Assembly: GCF_000381905.1 (NCBI RefSeq)
Contig: NZ_KB907249.1
Coordinates: 1 to 64,000, forward strand
Length of the DNA: 64,000 nucleotides
Origin: Paenibacillus fonticola DSM 21315
GTDB lineage: Bacteria; Bacillota; Bacilli; Paenibacillales; Paenibacillaceae
Direction: 5' to 3'
The notes beneath the pieces were generated by a model. It was not told where the DNA came from, searched no databases, and worked only from the letters and a program-made list of their open reading frames with translations. The position numbers and the translations under genes were made by a program. Positions 44,387-52,623 of this stretch are shown one piece after another. Position 1 is the first letter of the stretch, and each line of letters starts with the position of its first letter.

Positions 44387-45052
44387 TTATTCCCTAATGC
44401 TTATATTTCCTGAACGTGTCTTAATATACACGTCAAAGGAGCCATTCCCCGTAAGTCCCTCTGTCGATTTCTGCTTGTCCTGGCGCTCGTCCCAAGGAAT
44501 AGCTACAGAGCGTCGTCCGCTTCCTGATTTAAGCAGCCACTTTACGTTGGAATCCTTATCCTTCAGTTTTAAAATTACGTTCCCGCTATAAACGGAAACA
44601 TGGATATCCTGGTTTATTTGCTGGTAATCCATGGAGACATTTCCGCTTTTGCTATCAATATTTAGCTTGTCTGCCTGTAAATCGTTGATTTTTACGTTTC
44701 CTGAAGAGCCGCTCAGCAATACCTCCCCTTCATAGTTCATGGGAACACGGATCGTTAACCACGGTTTTCTTCCAATGTTTATGATCCGTGTGAGATCGCT
44801 TTTCAATTGAATTTTCAGCTCCTTGTTCTTTTGAACCATCACGATATCGGAATTGTAGCTGCCCATTGATATGAAAGCCTCGAGAGCATCGACCTCCGCT
44901 GATTCGATATGAACAGGGGTGCTGCCATGGTCAATGTGGAGGCGTTCTATCCCTTCTAGTTCCTTGCTCTGCACATTCATAGACCCTTCGTTACCACAGG
45001 CCATTAGAAAAAACGTACAAAACATCAGCGCACAAATACACAATTTTTTCAT
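44387..45052 (-). CDS. DUF4097-type beta-helix lipoprotein
   Basis: Exported lipoprotein, 221 residues. Signal peptide MKKLCICALMFCTFFLMACG with a lipobox Cys at 19. The remainder is a repetitive beta-strand pattern (VLLSGSSGNVKINDLQADKL, NIDSKSGNVSMDYQQINQDI, VSVYSGNVILKLKD), typical of the DUF4097/adhesin-like fold that makes a small beta-helix on the cell surface. Such proteins are often near PadR or sigma-factor modules; the role is unknown. It converges with the reductase gene and is divergent from the MerR operon. Confidence 0.85.
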   Translation of the reverse strand: MKKLCICALMFCTFFLMACGNEGSMNVQSKELEGIERLHIDHGSTPVHIESAEVDALEAFISMGSYNSDIVMVQKNKELKIQLKSDLTRIINIGRKPWLTIRVPMNYEGEVLLSGSSGNVKINDLQADKLNIDSKSGNVSMDYQQINQDIHVSVYSGNVILKLKDKDSNVKWLLKSGSGRRSVAIPWDERQDKQKSTEGLTGNGSFDVYIKTRSGNISIRE

Positions 45053-45139
45053 CTTCTTGTACTCCTCACTTTGCTTCTTTCTATGAGAGTGATTATATAA
45101 GGTTACGCAGCGTCAGCTTCAAGTAGTTTTTAAAAAGGC

Positions 45140-45170
45140 TTGAAACTGACGTTACGTCATTTTGTATAAT
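45140..45170 (+). promoter_or_regulatory. MerR-type promoter with 19-bp spacer and dyad
   Basis: -35 TTGAAA (45140-45145), -10 TATAAT (45165-45170), spacer 19 bp containing the perfect dyad TGACGTTACGTCA (45147-45159). A long spacer holding a dyad is the hallmark of promoters twisted into activity by MerR-family proteins. A second inverted repeat, TGATCAT/ATGATCA (45191-45219), follows downstream. Confidence 0.78.
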
Positions 45171-45286
45171 GTCCCTAGCCGCTATGAGGTTGATCATAAA
45201 TGATTCATGTAAATGATCATGTCAAGTCATGGGCTGTCATGGTTAGGGCGTAGATGGGAAACCGCTGGGACGAAGGAGAGAATGAT

Positions 45287-45436
45287 GTGAACAGAGGAGA
45301 TATGATGATTTATGCGTGCGTCATTATAGGAGCAGGAATCGGACTGATTCTTAAACAAGCGTTCCCTGGCGCCTTGGTCGGCTTAGGCGTAGGCTATCTG
45401 ATGAAGCATGCTTTGAATAAGGATAAAGACGAATAA
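45287..45436 (+). CDS. Small membrane protein, 49 aa
   Basis: Product VNRGDMMIYACVIIGAGIGL continues with a glycine-rich hydrophobic stretch (PGALVGLGVGYLMKHAL) and a charged tail (NKDKDE), so probably two short or one long membrane segments. The GTG start lies eight bases after AAGGAG; an upstream in-frame ATG has no such site. It is the first gene behind the MerR-type promoter and precedes merR by 54 bp. No family name known; possible accessory to the membrane protein at 46275. Confidence 0.7.
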   Translation: MNRGDMMIYACVIIGAGIGLILKQAFPGALVGLGVGYLMKHALNKDKDE

Positions 45437-45490
45437 TCCTCTGCTTTACACAGACAGTGATTAAAGAGGATAGTCAGGAGGTGTCTTGGA

Positions 45491-46252
45491 TTGATTCCGA
45501 TTCAAAAGGTGGCAAAACAGACCGGGGTTACGGTGAGGACGCTGCGTTACTATGACCAGATCGGATTATTGGCGGCCTCATCCAAAACGGAAGGAGGACA
45601 TCGGCTTTATACGGAGGAAGATTTGCGCAAGCTTCAACAGATCCAATTTTTTAAAGGAATTGGGTACAGTCTGAAGGATATAAAAGAAATTCTTGCCGAC
45701 CCCAAATGGAATTGGTCGACCAGCCTGAAGGCCCAACTGGCTTTTATTATGGAAGAGCAAGCAAGGCTTAGATTAATCGAACAGGGCTTGCGCGAACTCC
45801 TTGGCGGGCTCGTCGTAGAGGGAGGGGAGGATGTGCTTGCGATCCAAAAGTTCATTCAATTAGCGAGCCAAGACAGGAAAAGACGGTATTCGTTTAAAGA
45901 AAGCCTGTTTGACGATAAAGAATTGGAGCTTCTGCAGAAGGTACCGCATATGAGGGGAGATGATCCCGACTCATTGGAGTGGATCGCGCTTATAGGTCAA
46001 CTCAAGCAGCAGATGAAAAGGGGCGACGTGTCGTCACCGAAGGTGCAAAGCATCATCAGACGCATGCTGGAAAAACAAGAGGAGAATTTCTCGGGCGAGG
46101 AGGAATTTATCCAAAAATTATGGGACGTAAGGATGTCATCCTCTCAATCGGAAGACCTTGGTCTCTATCCGATCGACCGGGAAGTACTTGAATTTATGGA
46201 GCAAGCCTATGAGTTCTATATGTCATTGCAGAGTGAACGGTTAGCTCCTTAA
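45491..46252 (+). CDS. MerR-family transcriptional regulator (TipA-like)
   Basis: A 253-residue regulator. N-terminal winged helix: IQKVAKQTGVTVRTLRYYDQ and IGLLAASSKTEGGHRLYTEE; then the linking helix (IEQGLRELLGGLV region) and a C-terminal TipAS/ligand-binding-like helical domain that is longer than in metal sensors. No Cys pattern for metal binding is seen. The start is TTG, set by AGGAGGTGTCTTGGA. The operon promoter 45140-45170 carries the expected 19-bp spacer, so the protein probably activates its own transcription on binding a small hydrophobic compound. Confidence 0.9.
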   Translation: MIPIQKVAKQTGVTVRTLRYYDQIGLLAASSKTEGGHRLYTEEDLRKLQQIQFFKGIGYSLKDIKEILADPKWNWSTSLKAQLAFIMEEQARLRLIEQGLRELLGGLVVEGGEDVLAIQKFIQLASQDRKRRYSFKESLFDDKELELLQKVPHMRGDDPDSLEWIALIGQLKQQMKRGDVSSPKVQSIIRRMLEKQEENFSGEEEFIQKLWDVRMSSSQSEDLGLYPIDREVLEFMEQAYEFYMSLQSERLAP

Positions 46253-46274
46253 CAAGACCAGGGGGAGGAAAAGT

Positions 46275-46952
46275 GTGAATATAGAATTGCTGCTTTCGGT
46301 AGGCGGGCTGGCCTTGCTGGATACATTGAGTCCAGCCACAATAGGAGTTACCGTATATTTGCTGTTAACGGAAACCAAGGGCCTTGCTTCAAGGCTGCTG
46401 ATTTATTTGCTGACGGTCGCCGGTTTTTATTTTTCGGTAGGAGTTATGCTGATGTTGGGGATGGGGGTGCTGCTGGAGTCGGTGGCCGCTCTTTTCCAGA
46501 GCAGGGTCGTAAGCTGGGTGATCTTCCTCATCGGAGCAGGCTTGTTTATTGCCAGTTTTTATACTCCGCAAAAAAGGAAATCTACAGCGTCAAAAAGTAT
46601 AACGGAATTGCCTCGTCCGAGGTCAAAAAGCCGGCTCTCGATGGTTGCGCTGGGATTTACAACGGCATTGGTTGAGGTGGGGACGGCGTTTCCTTATTTT
46701 GCTGCAATTGGTCTAATGACGACGGCTGATCTGACCCCTTATCAGTGGCTGCCGATGATGGCAGGTTATAATTTTGTTATGGTTCTGCCATCGTTGATTT
46801 TGTTCATGCTAGTTTTGTTATTTGGACGGATGATGCAAAAATCGCTGGAACGGCTACAGGTGAGAATCGCCAAGCAATCCAGCTCGGTCCTGTCATGGGT
46901 GCTGTGTATCGTGGGGCTTATTCTCATTATTAATAGTTTGGATTATTTATAA
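46275..46952 (+). CDS. GAP/SAP-type membrane protein (LysE superfamily)
   Basis: A 225-residue integral membrane protein with six predicted spans, starting MNIELLLSVGGLALLDTLSP and containing ALVEVGTAFPYFAAIGLM in the second half, which is the PF11139-like (GAP, LysE-related) repeat pattern with a conserved acidic residue in the span. Relatives are linked to export of glycolipids or small molecules. The GTG start follows GGGGGAGGAAAAGT. Third gene of the MerR operon, so it may be the exporter induced by the ligand that MerR senses. Confidence 0.8.
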   Translation: MNIELLLSVGGLALLDTLSPATIGVTVYLLLTETKGLASRLLIYLLTVAGFYFSVGVMLMLGMGVLLESVAALFQSRVVSWVIFLIGAGLFIASFYTPQKRKSTASKSITELPRPRSKSRLSMVALGFTTALVEVGTAFPYFAAIGLMTTADLTPYQWLPMMAGYNFVMVLPSLILFMLVLLFGRMMQKSLERLQVRIAKQSSSVLSWVLCIVGLILIINSLDYL

Positions 46953-47100
46953 TTCTAGCTGCTTAGTGCTGGAAGCGTTGAATTATAACAAAAGAAGCTC
47001 GATAATGTTAAGTATGTCGAATAAATGCCGCCGGTCAGCGATCACAAGGTCATTTTTACTTTATTTTGAGCACCCAACAGCCCTAAATTTCACATATGGG

Positions 47101-47129
47101 TTTACGTTTCGGCAGAAATTTGGTATTAT
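47101..47129 (+). promoter_or_regulatory. Promoter of the T-box/asd transcript
   Basis: TTTACG, 17-bp spacer, TATTAT (47124-47129), followed by the T-box leader. Overall match to sigma-A consensus is moderate. Confidence 0.6.
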
Positions 47130-47149
47130 AATCGTTATATTTAAATGCA

Positions 47150-47440
47150 ATGATGAGAAGAGTAAATAAATGAAATCTTTTACAGAGAGCTCCGTTTGCT
47201 GAAAAGGAGTAAAGCATTTCTTTATTGAAAAAAGCCTCTGAGCAGCACATCGGAACTTTGACTGTCAGGGATGGTGTGCCAGGAGCTCCTGTTACAGAGC
47301 TAGAGTATAAGCGTGCAGAATGGTATGCTGTACTTGAAAAGGTTAATATGGCGACATATTAACGAAGTTGGGGTGGTACCGCGGGCATACATATCTCGCC
47401 CCCAAGACGGATCGAATGTCTTGGGGGTGGGATTTTTTTA
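47150..47440 (+). promoter_or_regulatory. T-box riboswitch upstream of asd, probably lysine-specific
   Basis: The leader carries the T-box sequence GGGGTGGTACCGCGGG (47370-47385). It is preceded by the stem III hairpin GTTAATATGGCGACATATTAAC in two arms and followed by a terminator (CGCCCCCAAGAC / GTCTTGGGGGTGGG, then T7, to 47439). Stem I can be drawn from AGTA (47160 area), through AATAAATGAAAT pairing with ATTTCTTTATT, AGAGAG, and a GCTGAAAA distal loop. The 3' side of the specifier loop then reads GAAAAAAGCC, giving AAA or AAG, both lysine codons. The TGGT bulge would pair with an A-discriminator tRNA such as tRNA-Lys. Uncharged tRNA should favour read-through into asd. Confidence 0.8.
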
Positions 47441-47511
47441 ATTTAAGGGACAAATAGGCTAGGATCGTTCCGGGTACAGACTGAATAAACATGGAAAGGA
47501 AAGGATATGAC

Positions 47512-48597
47512 ATGGGAGAAAAATTAAAAGTAGGTATTGTTGGCGGTACGGGGATGGTCGGTCAGCGGTTTGTTCAGCTGCTGGATGGGCACCCTTGGTT
47601 TACAGTTACAGCTATTGCGGCTAGCGCAAGCTCCGCGGGCAAAACTTATGAAGAATCCGTGCAGGGCAGATGGAAGCTCTCCACACCAATTCCGGACGGA
47701 GTAAAAAATATCGTCGTTCAGGACGCAGCGAAAGTATCAGAGGTTACGTCCGGGGTCGATTTTGTATTTTGCGCGGTGGATATGAAGAAGGAAGAGATTC
47801 AGGCTTTGGAAGAGGCCTATGCGAAGACGGGTACCCCGGTCATTTCCAACAATTCTGCTCATCGCTGGACTCCTGACGTCCCGATGGTTATTCCGGAAGT
47901 GAACCCGCAGCATCTCGAAGTTATTGCAGCGCAGCGCAAGCGGCTTGGAACGGAAACCGGGTTTATTGCCGTTAAGCCGAATTGTTCTATTCAAAGTTAT
48001 GTGCCAGCTCTGCATGCCCTGCTTGATTTTGAACCGACTACTGTAGTCGCTTCGACGTACCAGGCGATTTCCGGAGCCGGCAAAAATTTCAACGATTGGC
48101 CGGAAATGATGGACAACGTCATTCCTTACATCGGCGGGGAAGAGGAGAAGAGCGAGCAGGAGCCGCTGCGCATCTGGGGCCACGTTGATAATGGGCAAAT
48201 TGTTAAAGCAAGCGCTCCTCTGATCACGACGCAATGTATTCGCGTGCCCGTGACGGACGGACATATGGCTGCTGTGTTTGTATCGTTCAAAAACAAGCCT
48301 TCCAAAGAGGAGATCATTGCCCGTTGGCAGCAATACCAAGGTAGAGCGCAGGAGCTCAATCTGCCAAGCGCACCGAAGCAGTTCATCACTTATTTTGAAG
48401 AAGAAAACAGACCGCAGACCGGACTCGATCGCGACATCGAGCAGGGTATGGGTGTCTCGACAGGCAGATTGCGCGAAGATTCGCTGTACGATTATAAATT
48501 TGTCGGACTATCGCACAACACTTTACGCGGTGCGGCCGGAGGCGCTGTACTGATCGCCGAGCTGCTTAAAGCGGAAGGTTATATTCAAGCGAAGTAA
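47512..48597 (+). CDS. asd: Aspartate-semialdehyde dehydrogenase
   Basis: Makes aspartate semialdehyde for lysine, threonine, methionine and diaminopimelate synthesis, 361 residues. NADP loop VGIVGGTGMVGQRFVQLL; SNNSAHRW; the active-site Cys in KPNCSIQSYVP; DGHMAAVFVSF and RGAAGGAVLIAE at the end. The type is the longer archaeal/clostridial-like form rather than the Bacillus Asd. The ATG at 47512 has GGAAAGG upstream; the frame extends to 47491 without reason. Controlled by the T-box leader, probably by lysine supply. It is not in a dap or thr operon. Confidence 0.93.
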   Translation: MGEKLKVGIVGGTGMVGQRFVQLLDGHPWFTVTAIAASASSAGKTYEESVQGRWKLSTPIPDGVKNIVVQDAAKVSEVTSGVDFVFCAVDMKKEEIQALEEAYAKTGTPVISNNSAHRWTPDVPMVIPEVNPQHLEVIAAQRKRLGTETGFIAVKPNCSIQSYVPALHALLDFEPTTVVASTYQAISGAGKNFNDWPEMMDNVIPYIGGEEEKSEQEPLRIWGHVDNGQIVKASAPLITTQCIRVPVTDGHMAAVFVSFKNKPSKEEIIARWQQYQGRAQELNLPSAPKQFITYFEEENRPQTGLDRDIEQGMGVSTGRLREDSLYDYKFVGLSHNTLRGAAGGAVLIAELLKAEGYIQAK

Positions 48598-48653
48598 TTG
48601 TGTCTGTCCTGTCTTTTGGGCAGGAATGGGTAGTTGAGCTTCAGCGAAGCGCG

Positions 48654-48831
48654 TGGTTACCACGAAGCATTTGGGTTACTACGAGGCATAGGGTTACTAT
48701 GGGGCGTTTGGGTTACTATGAGACGTTTGGGTTACTATGAGATGTCTGGGTTACTATGAGATGTCTGGGTTACTATGCGGCGTTTGGGTTACTACGAGGC
48801 GTTTGGGTTACTACGAGGCGTTTGGGTTACC
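48654..48831. repeat. 19-bp tandem repeat array downstream of asd
   Basis: About nine head-to-tail copies of a 19-bp unit with consensus GGGTTACTATGAGACGTTT. Positions 1-9 (GGGTTACTA) are nearly invariant and later positions vary (for example GAGGCG, GAGATG, GGGGCG). Two copies in the middle are identical to each other, and two near the end are too, as expected from recent slippage. There are no unique spacers, so this is not a CRISPR. No open frame with a ribosome-binding site runs through it. Confidence 0.9.
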
Positions 48832-48888
48832 CGATAAATGGATTGGTTGTATTTAAAATCCGCGTTCAATTGTTGAATGTACAATTAG

Positions 48889-48970
48889 CTGGATTTCATG
48901 TCATTAAACTGGGGCTTCTAGGCTAACAAAGCTGAAAACCAAGTTTTAGATACATGAAATCCAGTTTTTT
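48889..48970. repeat. Long-loop inverted repeat
   Basis: CTGGATTTCATGT (48889-48901) and ACATGAAATCCAG (48952-48964) are perfect complements, 50 bases apart, with TTTTTT at the end. It may be a terminator for asd or a palindromic repetitive element. The 13-bp arms are far longer than chance. Confidence 0.65.
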
Positions 48971-49054
48971 CGTGATTTGCCGTAATTGAGCTAGAATAGA
49001 TACTAGAAATACATCTAAATTACACTTTTACCTCAGACCAAAGGAAGTTGTTGC

Positions 49055-50176
49055 ATGCAAAAGTTTATCGTAATCGGCGCAGGGATTTTAGGCGCTTCAA
49101 CGGCGTATCAATTGGCGAAAAGGGGAGCGGAAGTGGTCATTGTTGATCGGAATGATGAAGGACAGGCAACGGACGCCGCTGCCGGGATCATTTGTCCTTG
49201 GATTTCCCAGCGGCGCAACCAAGCCTGGTATAAACTAGCCAGGGAAGGGGCGCGTTTCTATCCGGCCTTGATTGAGGAACTGGAAAGAGACGGGGAGACC
49301 GAAACCGGCTATGCACGCGTTGGCGCCCTTCGGATCCACAAGGAAAGAGACAAGCTTATTGAGCTGGAAAAGCGTGCTAATAAGCGCAAGCATGATGCCC
49401 CGGAGATAGGCGATATTACCCTGCTCGACCCAAGCGAAGTGAAGCGCTTATTTCCCCCGCTCGCCGACGAATACGACGCGCTGCATATTAGCGGGGCCGC
49501 CCGCGTCGATGGACGCGCTCTCCGCGCTGCGCTGCTCCGCGCTGCGATGAGAAAGGGCGCCGTACTGTTGAATGGGGAAGCGGAGCTTTGCTTTGGCACC
49601 GGGGCGGTTACAGGAGTGCGGGTCGGGGATGAGCCGATGATCCATGCCGGCGCCGTCGTTGTATGCGCCGGCGCGTGGATCAATCCGCTATTGGAACCGT
49701 TAGGCGTAGAATTCAAAGCGACCTATCAAAAAGCACAGATCGTCCATTTGGCATATCCGGGTACGGAAACGGGCAGCTGGCCTGTCGTCATGCCGCCTGG
49801 GGATCAGTATATTCTGGCATTTGACAGCAACCGGATTGTAATCGGCGCAACCCATGAAAATGATCCGCAAGGCTTCGATACCCGCATCACGGCGGGCGGT
49901 CTACAAGAGGTGTTCAGTAAGGCGTTGACGTATGCGCCTGGGCTAGCTGACAGTACCTATGTTGAGGCAAGAGTGGGTTTTCGCCCGTTTACTCCAGGAT
50001 TTCTGCCGGTGATCGGCGCTTTGCCAGGTTGGCGAGGCATCTTTGTTGCCAATGGTTTGGGCGCATCAGGACTAACGATGGGGCCCTATATCGGATACCA
50101 ACTGGCCAAGCTTGTTCTGGGGCTGGACATCGATATTGCCTTGGAGGATTACAAGGTAGCGGGGGCCATAGGCTAA
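49055..50176 (+). CDS. FAD-dependent amino-acid oxidase/dehydrogenase (DAO family)
   Basis: A 373-residue flavoprotein of the DadA/ThiO/D-amino-acid oxidase fold. The FAD loop is FIVIGAGILGASTAYQLAKR; TDAAAGIICPWIS follows; GAVVVCAGAWINPLLEPLGV and PVKG-like VEARVGFRPFTPGFLPVIGA and GLGASGLTMGPYIG lie in the second half. The family oxidises D-amino acids, glycine or sarcosine; the exact substrate is unknown. AAAGGAAGTTG precedes the ATG. It has its own transcript between two repeat arrays. Confidence 0.88.
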   Translation: MQKFIVIGAGILGASTAYQLAKRGAEVVIVDRNDEGQATDAAAGIICPWISQRRNQAWYKLAREGARFYPALIEELERDGETETGYARVGALRIHKERDKLIELEKRANKRKHDAPEIGDITLLDPSEVKRLFPPLADEYDALHISGAARVDGRALRAALLRAAMRKGAVLLNGEAELCFGTGAVTGVRVGDEPMIHAGAVVVCAGAWINPLLEPLGVEFKATYQKAQIVHLAYPGTETGSWPVVMPPGDQYILAFDSNRIVIGATHENDPQGFDTRITAGGLQEVFSKALTYAPGLADSTYVEARVGFRPFTPGFLPVIGALPGWRGIFVANGLGASGLTMGPYIGYQLAKLVLGLDIDIALEDYKVAGAIG

Positions 50177-50181
50177 TAATC

Positions 50182-50346
50182 CGCCTGGGCATGTCCCGCC
50201 TGGTATTCCCGACCTGGCATGTCCTGACTGGGTATGTCCAATTCGGCATGTCCGACTTGGCATGTGAGACTCGGGTAGGTATAAAGTTAGTCATGCCTGA
50301 TTCGGGTGAGAATAAAGTTAGTCAAGTCTGACTCCGGTAAGCATAA
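50182..50346. repeat. Degenerate short-unit tandem repeat
   Basis: Roughly 13-15 bp units of the type GACTTGGCATGTCC (variants CGCCTGGGCATGTCC, GACTGGGTATGTCCA, ATTCGGCATGTCC), then two longer units ending in ATAAAGTTAGTCA. Register drifts more than in the other two arrays. No coding frame of note. Confidence 0.7.
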
Positions 50347-50501
50347 AAATTATGTCTATATATGAATATTATCGCACATATATTTCCACGCGTTCACAAA
50401 CAACACTATGCGTGATAAACTAGCGCTATGTCTCATTAAAGCGCCAAATAGCGCCACGGCAATCCATCATATTTGCATAATTCGTATCCGGAGGAATAAT
50501 C

Positions 50502-51731
50502 ATGAAAACAGTCGTACTCAGGTGGAATAAAATAAGTCTCGTAAAACGAATCTTTGCGGGAATTATAATTGGGATTATATTGGCCCTGTCCGTTCCTAAA
50601 GCAGCAGGTATCGCAATTTTTGGAACCTTGTTTATTTCCGCGCTAAAGGCGGTTGCACCCATATTAGTGTTGCTCTTGGTCATGTCTGCAATAGCCAATC
50701 ATAAAAAAGGGCGCCAGACGAACATGAAGACGATTATCACACTGTATGGTGTAAGTACTTTTTTGGCAGGTGTTATCGCCGTTGGGGCAAGTTTTATTTT
50801 TCCGGTAAGGCTGTCTCTAGTAACGGATGCGGTAGAACTGACTCCTCCTGGAAGTATTGTTGAAGTATTGAATAAACTGCTCTTTCAGATTGTGGACAAC
50901 CCGATCAACGCTCTCCTGAAAGCCAACTATATCGGTATTCTCGCTTGGGCGATCCTGCTTGGACTCGCTTTAAAAGGGGCCAATGATCACACGAAAAGTA
51001 TGCTTACTCATTTCTCGGATGCCGTATCGCAAATCGTCAAATGGGTCATACAACTTGCGCCGTTTGGCATTATGGGGCTTGTGTTTGACTCCATAACAAC
51101 CAACGGGCTTTCGTCCTTGCTTAATTACGGGAAATTACTGCTCGTGCTAATTGGATGTATGCTATTTATAGCGCTTGCCGTTAATCCATTGATCGTATAT
51201 CTGAACACCCGTGAGAATCCCTATCCTCTCGTGTTAAGCTGTCTGAAGGAAAGCGGGATAACGGCGTTCTTCACCCGGAGTTCTGCGGCGAACATTCCGA
51301 TTAATATGCGTTTATGCGAAAAATTAAAGCTGGACCCGAACACCTATTCCGTTTCCATCCCATTAGGGGCTACGATTAATATGGCAGGGGCGGCGGTTAC
51401 GATTTCTGTCTTAACGCTAGCGGCCGTCCATACGCTTGGCATTCCTGTGGACTTTAGCACAGCGGTGATCCTTAGCGTCCTGTCTGCCATATCGGCTGCA
51501 GGCGCTTCGGGAGTAGCTGGCGGGTCGCTGCTGCTCATCCCTCTGGCGTGCAGCTTGTTCGGTATATCGAATGATATCGCTATGCAGGTCGTCGGTGTCG
51601 GCTTCATCATCGGTGTGCTGCAGGATTCTTTTGAAACGGCGTTGAATTCATCATCAGACGTACTTTTTACGGCTACCGCCGAGTATGCCAAAAAGCGCAA
51701 GGAAGGCAATAGCGCTAGTGTTAGTGCTTAA
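50502..51731 (+). CDS. sstT: Serine/threonine:Na+ symporter
   Basis: Sodium-coupled transporter of the dicarboxylate/amino acid:cation symporter family, 409 residues, about nine hydrophobic segments and two re-entrant hairpins. [19 protein letters not shown] begins the protein; [20 protein letters not shown] and [20 protein letters not shown] form the core substrate and sodium sites, as in SstT. CCGGAGGAATAATC is a strong ribosome-binding site. A terminator follows. Housekeeping function: imports serine and threonine. Confidence 0.93.
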   Translation: MKTVVLRWNKISLVKRIFAGIIIGIILALSVPKAAGIAIFGTLFISALKAVAPILVLLLVMSAIANHKKGRQTNMKTIITLYGVSTFLAGVIAVGASFIFPVRLSLVTDAVELTPPGSIVEVLNKLLFQIVDNPINALLKANYIGILAWAILLGLALKGANDHTKSMLTHFSDAVSQIVKWVIQLAPFGIMGLVFDSITTNGLSSLLNYGKLLLVLIGCMLFIALAVNPLIVYLNTRENPYPLVLSCLKESGITAFFTRSSAANIPINMRLCEKLKLDPNTYSVSIPLGATINMAGAAVTISVLTLAAVHTLGIPVDFSTAVILSVLSAISAAGASGVAGGSLLLIPLACSLFGISNDIAMQVVGVGFIIGVLQDSFETALNSSSDVLFTATAEYAKKRKEGNSASVSA

Positions 51732-51735
51732 ATCC

Positions 51736-51768
51736 AAAGCAGGCGGCCTGTGTGCCCCTGCTTTTTTT
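51736..51768 (+). terminator. sstT terminator
   Basis: AAAGCAGG pairs with CCTGCTTT, loop of 13 bases, T7 tail. Confidence 0.8.
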
Positions 51769-51799
51769 GCTGAAAAAATTAGGCGATGCCCAAACAATG

Positions 51800-51876
51800 A
51801 TTGACTTGAGTTCGGAGTCAATTTTAGTCATTCCCAAACCGCTTGAAGGTGCGGTATACTGCACCTAAGATTTTTT
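51800..51876. other. Two adjacent hairpins before the two-component operon
   Basis: ATTGACT/AGTCAAT (51800-51822) with a short T run, then AGGTGC/GCACCT (51847-51866), a near-palindrome followed by TTTTTT. They may be weak terminators or an operator for the regulator gene starting at 51931. Confidence 0.45.
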
Positions 51877-51930
51877 CAGCATATTCTAGTTGATATAATA
51901 CATGGTATAAAAGCATGCGAGGAGATGTCC

Positions 51931-52623
51931 ATGATCAAAATACTTGTGGTGGATGACGAGAGCAGCATCCGAGCGGCTGTTGCTTATGCGCTGCGCAGGG
52001 AAGGGTATGAGGTGGAGATGGCTGTGGACGGCCAGGAGGCCCTGGACAAGGTGGAGACGTTCCGGCCTACGGTTATGGTGCTCGATGTCATGATGCCTCG
52101 TGTAAGCGGTTATGATGTATGCCGCAAGCTGAACGGACAGGCGCGGCCGGCGATTCTGTTGCTGACTGTCAAAGATGATATTGTCGATAAAGTGCTAGGG
52201 CTGGAGCTGGGCGCTGACGATTACATGACTAAACCTTTTGATATGCGGGAGCTGCTGGCCAGAGTCAAGGCGTTATCACGCCGTGGAGGTTATGTACAAC
52301 AGGTGCAGCAGGAGGAGCAGGAGGAAGTACTGAAACTAGGAGATTTGACCGCAGAGATATTCAGCCGCACGGTGTCCATTCAAGGTGAGCTGCTCGATTT
52401 AACACCTAAGGAATTTGATTTGTTAGTCTTGCTAATGCGCAAACCGGGTCGGGTCTATTCGCGGGAAGTGCTGCTGGAGAAAGTATGGGCTATGGATTTT
52501 GCGGGCGGCACCCGCACCGTGGACATCCATGTACAGCGTTTGCGCAAAAAGCTTGGCAACCTCTACGGTATCATTCAGACCGTTCACGGAATCGGCTATA
52601 AAAGTACGGAGTTACCTAGATGA
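51931..52623 (+). CDS. OmpR/PhoB-type response regulator
   Basis: A 230-residue regulator. Receiver domain: ILVVDDESSIRAA, phospho-Asp in VMVLDVMMPRVSG and the Lys in YMTKPFDMREL. The C-terminal winged helix (LTPKEFDLLVLLMRKPGRVY to HVQRLRKKLGN) is the OmpR DNA-binding type. The ATG at 51931 follows GAGGAG by six bases; an ATG at 51925 overlaps that site. The stop overlaps the kinase start by 4 bases (ATGA). A direct repeat with 11-bp spacing at 54223-54241 could be one of its targets. Confidence 0.92.
   Translation: MIKILVVDDESSIRAAVAYALRREGYEVEMAVDGQEALDKVETFRPTVMVLDVMMPRVSGYDVCRKLNGQARPAILLLTVKDDIVDKVLGLELGADDYMTKPFDMRELLARVKALSRRGGYVQQVQQEEQEEVLKLGDLTAEIFSRTVSIQGELLDLTPKEFDLLVLLMRKPGRVYSREVLLEKVWAMDFAGGTRTVDIHVQRLRKKLGNLYGIIQTVHGIGYKSTELPR

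Noticed and set aside
46966-47169. 67-codon frame before the T-box
   Set aside because: It overlaps the promoter and the start of stem I of the leader and has no ribosome-binding site.
48654-48831. Repeat array considered as a CRISPR locus
   Set aside because: Units are head to tail without unique spacers, only 19 bp long, and no cas genes are near.
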